From Nonomuraea sediminis (GTDB lineage Bacteria > Actinomycetota > Actinomycetes > Streptosporangiales > Streptosporangiaceae): a DNA stretch of 64,000 nt. The stretch spans positions 62,001 to 126,000 of the forward strand of contig NZ_JAHDTI010000021.1 in NCBI RefSeq assembly GCF_018531495.1, written 5' to 3'. The notes under the pieces were generated by a model. It was not told the origin of the DNA and did no database searches. It saw nothing but the letters and a program-made list of their open reading frames with translations. Each line of letters starts with the position of its first letter. The first letter of the stretch is position 1. This document shows positions 58,431 to 64,000 of the stretch, in pieces. Both the position numbers and the translations under genes were made by a program.

Positions 58431-59819
58431 TCAAGCTCTCCTCAGGTAGTTGGGGCCGCTGGTGCCGTAGTACTTGTTGACGTCGCGGGCGCCGGTGCGC
58501 TCCTTGGGCACCAGGGTCCCCGCGGTGATCATGGACTTGCCGGTGAGCCGGGCCGCGTCCAGCGTCCTGGCACGCAGCAGCCTGGCCATCGGGTCGTCGC
58601 CGTACTCGTCGAGCGCGGCGCCGAGCGTGTCACGCAGCAGGGCTGCCGCCCGATCGTGCGGCAGCAGCCGAAAGGCCACCGCCGCCGCGGCCAGGTGCAG
58701 CGTGATCGTCACGAACACGTCGGCCAGCGCGTGCGGGTCGTCGGTCAGCATCCGCTGGTCGGCGAAGGCGGGCACCTCGATCCCGGCCGCGCGCAGCCTG
58801 GCGGGCGAGGCCAGCAGGCCGTCGTTGTCCTTGACCAGCAGCTTCAAGCCGTCGGCCAGGACCAGCGACAGGTTCTGCTGGTGCGCCTCGAGCGCGACGC
58901 CGTAGCGGACGAAGAGCCGGACGTTCCACACGAACAGGATGCGCAGGTAGGCGGGCAGCAGTCGCCGATCGGACAGCCCGGCCACCGGCACGAGCTCGCC
59001 CTCGGGCAGCCGGCGGATCATCCAGGCCAGGTACTCGTGGCCGGAGTGCGCGTAGGTCTGCTCGTCGGCGATCAGCACGTCGGGATCGGCCAGGTCGCGC
59101 AGCAGCAGCTCGGCCCTGGCGCCGTCCTCCAGCGTGCCCGGCTTGATCGAGCGCCTGTTGCGGACGCCGAGCGTGCTGATCGGCAGCGGCAGCTTGAGAT
59201 GCGTGCGCGGATCGAGCTCCACGGTCCGCATCGACAGCGTCGGCCGCACGCTCACGCGCGGTTCGTCCGTGACGACGACCCCGTCGATCTTCAGCGCCTC
59301 GGGCACGGTCAGCGGGTGGACGGGAAACGCCTCGGCGAACCCGGGCACCTGGGCCCAGCGCAGTTGGAAGGACGGATAGAACTCCGGCGCGTAGGCCGGA
59401 AGATCCTCTACCGGCATCCCCACGCGTGCCCGGGACGTCGGATAGATCGGGTGGTCGTGGAAGGCGGCCAGCGCCTCCGGCGACGGGTTCCTGGCCAGCA
59501 CCTCGTCCCTGTGGCGGTCGTGCAGCTCCAGCGCGGCCAGCGCCGTGCCGCACTCCAGGGTGAACGCCTCCACCTCGTCGCCGGGATCGGCCACCGCGCG
59601 CACGGTGTCGAGCACCTCGCCCAGGCGCAGCCGCTCGAAGGAGGCCACCACGAAGTCCTGGAACAGCACTCCCGGCACGAGCCTGACCATCCGCCCGCCG
59701 GCCAGCGTCACCGACACGCCCTCCCGGTCGCGCGTGACCCGCGCCGACAGCCGCCCGTAGTCCTCGCGCAGCAGCGCGTTCAGCACCCGGGCGGCCAGAT
59801 ACCCCTCACGCCCGCTCAC
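58431..59819 (-). CDS. IucA/IucC-family siderophore synthetase 2
   Basis: A 462-residue synthetase of the same family. Motifs: FHDHPIYPTSRARVGM, FPVHPLTVPEAL, PTLSMRTVELDPRTHLKLPL, HEYLAWMIRRLPEG, GVALEAHQQNLSLVLADGLK and VNKYYGTSGPNYLRRA. I chose the GTG at 59819, which overlaps the ATP-grasp stop as GTGA; an upstream GTG at 59831 is less coupled. Two different synthetases imply two successive amide bonds on one carboxylate core. Confidence 0.92.
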   Translation of the reverse strand: MSGREGYLAARVLNALLREDYGRLSARVTRDREGVSVTLAGGRMVRLVPGVLFQDFVVASFERLRLGEVLDTVRAVADPGDEVEAFTLECGTALAALELHDRHRDEVLARNPSPEALAAFHDHPIYPTSRARVGMPVEDLPAYAPEFYPSFQLRWAQVPGFAEAFPVHPLTVPEALKIDGVVVTDEPRVSVRPTLSMRTVELDPRTHLKLPLPISTLGVRNRRSIKPGTLEDGARAELLLRDLADPDVLIADEQTYAHSGHEYLAWMIRRLPEGELVPVAGLSDRRLLPAYLRILFVWNVRLFVRYGVALEAHQQNLSLVLADGLKLLVKDNDGLLASPARLRAAGIEVPAFADQRMLTDDPHALADVFVTITLHLAAAAVAFRLLPHDRAAALLRDTLGAALDEYGDDPMARLLRARTLDAARLTGKSMITAGTLVPKERTGARDVNKYYGTSGPNYLRRA

Positions 59820-60952
59820 CCGACGATCCACGGGCGCGCGGCCAGGAAGGACTCCACCGCGCCATCCACCCGCGCCCGGTCGGGGCCGACCGCCCGCACC
59901 ACGCCGAGGTAGTCACGGTTGGTGTGCGTCAGCTCGACCACGTCGCCCACGGACCGCAGCGGCCTGTGCCACAGCCGGACGCCCTCGACGTCGAGCTCCA
60001 CGCTGTCCGGCGCCGCCAGGATCGTGCCCGCCCGGTCGGCGACCAGGCTCACCGCGCTCCCGTATCCCGATATTTCCGGAATCGTGGGCACCCGTTCCCC
60101 GAGGTGCACTCGCAGGATCCACTCGAACAGCGGCACCCCGAGCAGCTCGGCAAGCAGGAAGTCGCAGTGGTCCCCGATCACCCGGTAGTTCACCTCGATG
60201 ATCCGCGGCCCGTCCTTGGTCTCCACGAACTCGGTGTGACACGCCCCGAACCCGGCCCCCAGCGCCCCCAGCGCCCGCAGCACGTGCTCGAAGGGTCCGT
60301 CGGGCGCCCAGTCGAGCCGCTCCTCCACGAAGTACGGCGGCGCCCCCAGCGTGGTGCGGAACCCGCCGAGGACCCGCGTCCCGTCCGCGTCGCCCAGCGT
60401 CTCCAGGGTCCGCAGCGGCCCCTCCAGGTACTCCTCCACGACCAGCGCCTCGCCCGGCCGCCGCCTCCTGATCAGCTCGACCGCCCGCGCCAGGTCCCGC
60501 TCGACCAGCATCACGTCCTCGCTGGCCACCCCCTCGCGCGGCTTGACCACCACCGGGTACGGCACGCGTTCCGGCACCGGGTCGCCGGGGGCCAGCCGTA
60601 CCGAATGGACCTGCTCGATGCCTGCCAGGGCGAGCTCGCGGCGCGTGAGCGCCTTGTTCTTGGTCGCGACACAGGCGCGCCAGTCCTTGCCAGGCAGGCC
60701 GAAGTAGGCGGCGGCCAGCGCCGTCTCGGCCTGGATGTGGTCGGAGTTGGAGAAGATCGCGTCGGGCCTGCCCAGGTGGGCGATCGCGTCGATCACGGCG
60801 CGCGGGTCGCGCACGTCGCAGGCCACCGCGTCCGGGTGCTGCTCGGGCCGGTCGGTGAGGATGGTCACCTGGCAGCCCAGCGCGCGGGCGGCGGGCAGGA
60901 ACCCGTGGGTCACCGAGTCGGTCGGCTTGAGCGCGGTCAGGTAGAGCCGCAA
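59816..60952 (-). CDS. ATP-grasp carboxylate-amine ligase, first gene of siderophore operon
   Basis: A 378-residue ATP-grasp enzyme. Seen are the ATP-binding VKPREGVASEDVMLV (Lys), LVVEEYLEGPLRTLETLG, ACHTEFVETKDGPRIIEVNY with Glu/Asn metal ligands, and a flexible C-terminal domain. It probably adds an amino acid to the siderophore precursor. The start is a TTG at 60952 with GGAGG about 9 bases upstream. An iron box lies 20 bp before it, so the operon should be off when iron is plentiful. Confidence 0.88.
   Translation of the reverse strand: MRLYLTALKPTDSVTHGFLPAARALGCQVTILTDRPEQHPDAVACDVRDPRAVIDAIAHLGRPDAIFSNSDHIQAETALAAAYFGLPGKDWRACVATKNKALTRRELALAGIEQVHSVRLAPGDPVPERVPYPVVVKPREGVASEDVMLVERDLARAVELIRRRRPGEALVVEEYLEGPLRTLETLGDADGTRVLGGFRTTLGAPPYFVEERLDWAPDGPFEHVLRALGALGAGFGACHTEFVETKDGPRIIEVNYRVIGDHCDFLLAELLGVPLFEWILRVHLGERVPTIPEISGYGSAVSLVADRAGTILAAPDSVELDVEGVRLWHRPLRSVGDVVELTHTNRDYLGVVRAVGPDRARVDGAVESFLAARPWIVG
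60066..60079. repeat. AT-core palindrome CCCGATATTTCCGG in the ATP-grasp gene
   Basis: On the coding strand GGAAATATCGGG, encoding PEISGY with GAA ATA TCG. ATA is a very rare codon at this GC content. One mismatch from the 33241 form. Confidence 0.55.
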
Positions 60953-60971
60953 CGGCGTGACACCTCCGAGA

Positions 60972-60990
60972 CTAGGTAAGGCTTACCTAA
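60972..60990 (-). promoter_or_regulatory. IdeR/DmdR iron box of the siderophore operon
   Basis: On the minus strand the 19-mer TTAGGTAAGCCTTACCTAG closely matches the actinobacterial IdeR/DmdR1 consensus TTAGGTTAGGCTCACCTAA and is almost perfectly palindromic. It sits 20 bp upstream of the first operon gene, where bound repressor would block transcription. The match is direct; iron control is established for this site type. Confidence 0.92.
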
Positions 60991-61072
60991 CTCGCCAGAT
61001 CCTAGCCCTTGGTCGATCACCTCGTCGCCGGTACTGCGTAACCGGTCGCTAACGCCGGGGTCATAGGATGAC

Positions 61073-62071
61073 ATGGGACTGGGAAGGATGGGGCCTGTGG
61101 AGACGAGCGCGGAAGACCAACTCATCGGACCGCTGCTTCTCGCACGAGGCACCATCGACAGGTCCTCCGCGCTGCGTGGCGACGCCGCCTGGCTCGAACA
61201 GGCCTGGCACGATCCAGCCAGCCGGGTGCTGGTGATCGACGACGGGCGCACACTCGTGCGGCGCCAGGGCGACGAGGTCCACGCCGTCCTGTTCCCCACC
61301 GCCGAGGCCCCCGAGGGCGAGCGCTACCTGCTCGGCGTCGAGGACGCGGTGGCCTACTTCGCGGTCGCCGCGCCGCTGCCCGGCGTGCCGAGCCCGGAGG
61401 CCAACGGCCGCGTCACGATCCCGCTCAGCCTGCGCGACACGCCGGAGGGCGAGATTGTCGCGGCCGGGCTGCGCCAGGTGGGCGGCCTGCTCGGCGACCG
61501 CGACGCCGGGCTGCTCGTCTACGCGGTGGCGCTCGAGGCCTGGCACTCCTCCCACGAGTACTGCCCGCGCTGCGGCACCCGCACCAGGGTCGTGGCGGGC
61601 GGCCACATCAGGGTCTGTCCGCGCGACGAGAGCCAGCACTTCCCGCGTGTCGACCCCGCGGTGATCATGATGGTGCGCGACGCCGACGACCGCTGCCTGC
61701 TGGCCCGCGGCCCGCAGTGGCCCGAGGGCAGGCTGTCGGTGCTGGCCGGGTTCGTCGAGCCGGGGGAGTCGCTCGAGCACGCGGTCGTGCGCGAGGTGGC
61801 CGAGGAGGTCGGCGTCACCGTCGTCCACCCGCGCTACCTGGGCAGCCAGCCCTGGCCGTTCCCGCGCAGCCTCATGCTCGGCTTCTTCGCCGACGCCGTC
61901 TCGACCACGCTGACCCCGGACGCCGAGGAGATCGCCGAGGCCAGATGGTTCACCCGCGACGAACTCCTGCAAGCGATCCAGTCAGGCGAGGTACGGCTCC
62001 CGCCCCCGGTCTCCATCGCCCGCCGCCTCATCGAAACCTGGTACGGCGGCCCCTTGTCAGGCGATTGGTAG
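61073..62071 (+). CDS. nudC: NAD(+) diphosphatase / NADH pyrophosphatase NudC
   Basis: A 332-residue NUDIX enzyme. It has an N-terminal domain, a zinc ribbon beginning CPRCGTRTRV with another Cys in HIRVCPRDE, and the Nudix box in GFVEPGESLEHAVVREVAEE followed by VGV. The NADH-specific SQPWPFP signature follows the box. It cleaves NAD(H) and may remove NAD caps from RNA. The ATG is at 61073; an internal GTG is an alternative. In mycobacteria it sits between adnB and the mycoredoxin gene; here the siderophore operon separates it from adnB. Confidence 0.95.
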   Translation: MGLGRMGPVETSAEDQLIGPLLLARGTIDRSSALRGDAAWLEQAWHDPASRVLVIDDGRTLVRRQGDEVHAVLFPTAEAPEGERYLLGVEDAVAYFAVAAPLPGVPSPEANGRVTIPLSLRDTPEGEIVAAGLRQVGGLLGDRDAGLLVYAVALEAWHSSHEYCPRCGTRTRVVAGGHIRVCPRDESQHFPRVDPAVIMMVRDADDRCLLARGPQWPEGRLSVLAGFVEPGESLEHAVVREVAEEVGVTVVHPRYLGSQPWPFPRSLMLGFFADAVSTTLTPDAEEIAEARWFTRDELLQAIQSGEVRLPPPVSIARRLIETWYGGPLSGDW

Positions 62072-62312
62072 ACCTGCTTCAGGCCTGGGACGCCGTCGAG
62101 ATTCGGATCGACGACAAGCTCAAAGCCTACGAACGGCGTGTTTGTCGACGCCATCCGTATCGCTCTCGGGAGCGCCGTCACGGAGCTCAGGACTGAGCTG
62201 CAGGCCATGTGCGAGGAGACCACGACCCGCCTCGGTCCTGCGTGATGGGGTCAGGGCCGACATCACCAGGCTGGAGCGGAAGATCGGCGGCCAGACACAT
62301 GCGAGGACCTGA
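62072..62312 (+). pseudogene. Possible frameshifted remnant of a small coiled-coil gene
   Basis: Three successive frames give a coherent helical reading: LLQAWDAVEIRIDDKLKAYE, then FVDAIRIALGSAVTELRTEL with QAMCEETTTRLG, then LRDGVRADITRLERKIGGQT and a TGA at 62310 inside a terminator arm. No single frame spans it. The heptad-like pattern and the terminator suggest a decayed gene of about 80 residues. It may also be chance. Confidence 0.35.
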
Positions 62313-62337
62313 GGGTTGTTCACCACTCAGGTCCTCG
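62302..62337. terminator. Bidirectional terminator between nudC and mrx1
   Basis: CGAGGACCTGAG (62302-62313) pairs perfectly with CTCAGGTCCTCG (62326-62337) across a 12-base loop. It separates convergent genes and ends 9 bases before the mycoredoxin stop. Confidence 0.85.
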
Positions 62338-62346
62338 TAAGCCGTG

Positions 62347-62598
62347 TCAGGCGGCGCTTTCCAGGAGGGCCTTGACCTCCATCGCCGACGGGTTGGTCCG
62401 TACGACCCGCCCGTTGGGGGTATCGATGACCACGGTCGGGACGGTCTGGTTGCCGTTGTTGACGCTCATCACGAATGCGGCAGCTTCGGGGTCACGCTCG
62501 ATGTCGATCACATCGAAGCTGATGCCTTCCCGGGCCAGCTGCGACTTCAGCCGCTTGCAGGGGCCGCACCAGGTCGTGCTGTAAATCGTGAGCGCCAT
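62347..62598 (-). CDS. mrx1: Mycoredoxin / glutaredoxin-like protein
   Basis: An 83-residue thioredoxin-fold protein starting MALTIYSTTWCGPCKRLKSQ, with active-site CGPC, the cis-Pro in NQTVPTVVID, and a final SAMEVKALLESAA. It reduces mycothiol mixed disulfides. The same gene lies next to uvrD2 and nudC in mycobacteria. The SD GGAGGG is about 11 bases before the ATG. It converges on nudC with a strong terminator between them. Confidence 0.9.
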   Translation of the reverse strand: MALTIYSTTWCGPCKRLKSQLAREGISFDVIDIERDPEAAAFVMSVNNGNQTVPTVVIDTPNGRVVRTNPSAMEVKALLESAA

Positions 62599-62666
62599 GT
62601 CAGGGAATCCCTCCAAGGTCAGGAGAACAGGCGCTCCGTGCAACACGGCGGCGCCCGTGGTCATTC

Positions 62667-63545
62667 CTAACCCACGCGATCGGCGATCCACTTTTGCACG
62701 CGCTCGGCCACGCCAGGCTCCCTGTACAGGGCGGTGCTGTGCGAGACGCCGGGCGCCGTGACAATCGTCACAGGCACGCCGACCTGTCCCAGCATCTCCT
62801 TGAGCATGCGGCTCTGGGTGGGCGGGACGAACTCGTCCTGCGAGTGCACCGACAGCATCGGCGCGTCCTTGCGGCTGGCGTGCCAGGCCACCTCCATGCT
62901 GGCCCACACCCGCGAGCACTTGCCCTTCGGCTCGCACCCGCCGGCCAGCTTGATCGCGGCGGTACGGAGCTTGCGCTTCTCGGGATCGGTGGCGCTGGCC
63001 CCGTCGGCGTAGGCCTGCAGCGGCGAGATGACCGGCGAGAGCCCGACGACGCCCTTGAGTCCGGGCTGGCCGTCGCCGTAGGTGCCCACGGCGGCCGCCA
63101 GGTGCCCGCCCGCGGAGAAGCCCACCACCACGTAGTTGTCGGGGTCGAAGGACCAGCGCTCGGCGTGCTTGCGGGCCAGCGCGATGGCCGCCAGCGCGTC
63201 GGTGCGCTGCGCGGGCCAGGCGGCCTCGCCGGACAGCCGGTAGTTGACGTTGAAGACCGTGTAGCCGAGGTCGGCATAGCTGCGGGCGATGTCGGTCATG
63301 TACCTCTTGTCGCCGCCAGCCCACCAGCCGCCGTGGATGACGAAGACGCCGGGGTGCTTGGACCCGTCGGCCGTCCACCAGACGTCGAGGTCCTGGCGGC
63401 GGCTCGAACCGTACGACACGGTCTCGCCCTCGAGCCCGCCGAGCCCGAGTGGGACGGGCGTGGGCTCCTTGGCGGCCTGCGCTGCCGCGGGCGTGAGCGC
63501 GATACAAGCGAGCACGAGAGCGCTCACGGAAACCGCAGTGCGCAC
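62667..63545 (-). CDS. Secreted alpha/beta hydrolase (esterase/acylhydrolase-like)
   Basis: A 292-residue exported hydrolase. Signal peptide VRTAVSVSALVLACIALTPA with AQA cleavage. Motifs: FVIHGGWWAGGDKRYM (HGGW oxyanion), VVGFSAGGHLAAAV (nucleophile GFSAGG), SVHSQDEFVPP with the acid and PGVSHSTAL with the His. This is the hormone-sensitive-lipase/BD-FAE-like group. GTG at 63545 is preceded by AAGGGG; an ATG at 63566 is the alternative. Inserted between mrx1 and uvrD2. Confidence 0.87.
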   Translation of the reverse strand: MRTAVSVSALVLACIALTPAAAQAAKEPTPVPLGLGGLEGETVSYGSSRRQDLDVWWTADGSKHPGVFVIHGGWWAGGDKRYMTDIARSYADLGYTVFNVNYRLSGEAAWPAQRTDALAAIALARKHAERWSFDPDNYVVVGFSAGGHLAAAVGTYGDGQPGLKGVVGLSPVISPLQAYADGASATDPEKRKLRTAAIKLAGGCEPKGKCSRVWASMEVAWHASRKDAPMLSVHSQDEFVPPTQSRMLKEMLGQVGVPVTIVTAPGVSHSTALYREPGVAERVQKWIADRVG

Positions 63546-63665
63546 GGCTCCCCTTTCCCCAAGCATGTTGTCGGGGCCCATTGTGGAGGAGATGACCGGC
63601 ACTTTGCACCTCGTTGGTGGTGAACAATGGCACCTTCCATGGCCACCGGCTGGGAGGATGAACGG

Positions 63666-64000
63666 GTGAACACCGATGTCCTGGACGGGCTCGACCCGGA
63701 GCAGCGCGAGGTGGCCGAGGCCGTGCGCGGGCCCGTCTGCGTGCTCGCCGGCGCCGGCACGGGCAAGACCAGGGCGATCACCCACCGGATCGCGCACGCC
63801 GTACGCTCGGGCGCGGTCGAGGCCTCCAGCGTGCTGGCAGTGACATTCACCACACGGGCCGCGGGGGAGTTGCGCCAGCGGCTGCGGGCGCTCGGCGCGC
63901 CCGCCGTACAGGCCCGCACGTTCCACGCGGCGGCGCTGCGGCAGCTCACCTACTTCTGGCCGCGGGTCATCGGCGGCGAGGCGCCCTCGGTGATCGAGTC
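63666..64000 (+). CDS. uvrD2: UvrD2-type DNA helicase, N-terminal part (cut by window edge)
   Basis: The first 111 codons of a superfamily 1A helicase. It reads NTDVLDGLDPEQREVAEAVR, Walker A GAGTGKTRAITHRIAHAVRS, motif Ia VLAVTFTTRAAGELRQRL and RTFHAAALRQLTYFWP. The FHAAALRQL form is typical of actinobacterial UvrD2. GGGAGG precedes the GTG by 8 bases. The helicase and HRDC domains lie beyond the window. Position after mrx1 matches Rv3198c. Confidence 0.88.
   Translation, partial: MNTDVLDGLDPEQREVAEAVRGPVCVLAGAGTGKTRAITHRIAHAVRSGAVEASSVLAVTFTTRAAGELRQRLRALGAPAVQARTFHAAALRQLTYFWPRVIGGEAPSVIE

Noticed and set aside
55848..60952. Aerobactin or desferrioxamine cluster
   Set aside because: No lysine/cadaverine hydroxylase or acyltransferase gene is present; the ATP-grasp and type III decarboxylase point elsewhere.

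Overview
The window is about 70% G+C, with many GTG and TTG starts, stop/start overlaps of 4 to 14 bp, and almost no space between co-directional genes. Gene content and synteny point to an actinobacterium. From memory of protein families I favour a Streptosporangiales member of the Nonomuraea type, but that rank is inference. No rRNA, tRNA, insertion sequence, phage or CRISPR array was found.

Layout. 1-8.7 kb: end of tatB, the Fe-S carrier ATPase gene apbC/mrp, a MarR regulator, a DUF1003 protein, a soluble PRC-barrel/MgtE_N/CBS protein, an EamA exporter, a CitE-like lyase, a secreted protein paired with a b561-like membrane protein, and a CPBP protease. 8.9-16.9 kb: a 990-residue surface protein, a probable orphan immunity protein, a hydrolase/VOC pair, AraC and hemerythrin genes, and a NUDIX hydrolase. 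16.9-21 kb: DUF6758, MarC, a metallo-beta-lactamase-fold protein that has lost metal ligands, a RecB-like Fe-S nuclease and an MFS transporter. 21-24 kb: a compact pqqABCDE operon for the redox cofactor pyrroloquinoline quinone.

26.5-64 kb: a backbone matching, gene by gene, the Rv3198c-Rv3211 region of Mycobacterium tuberculosis (my recollection): RhlE-type helicase, ferritin-like protein, DUF3107, TetR, MoeZ, alkyltransferase-like protein, AdnA, AdnB, NudC, mycoredoxin and UvrD2. Accessory blocks interrupt it: a VOC/ArsR/SRPBCC operon with a broken last gene; split LigD polymerase and ligase genes divergent from ku; two small secreted-protein genes; a duplicated pair of mycosin-like protease plus partner; a CDP-glycerol-type glycosyltransferase; and a four-gene NRPS-independent siderophore operon behind a clear IdeR/DmdR iron box, placed between adnB and nudC.

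How the genes fit together. DNA repair is concentrated here: Ku and LigD for end joining, AdnAB for end resection, a RecB-like nuclease, an alkyltransferase-like protein and UvrD2. Iron and redox genes form the second theme: siderophore, PQQ, hemerythrin, ferritin-like protein, mycoredoxin and NudC. The least expected signal is a set of AT-core palindromes (CGAAATTTCG or CGAAATATCG) that sit inside GC-rich coding sequence and are written with otherwise avoided codons.
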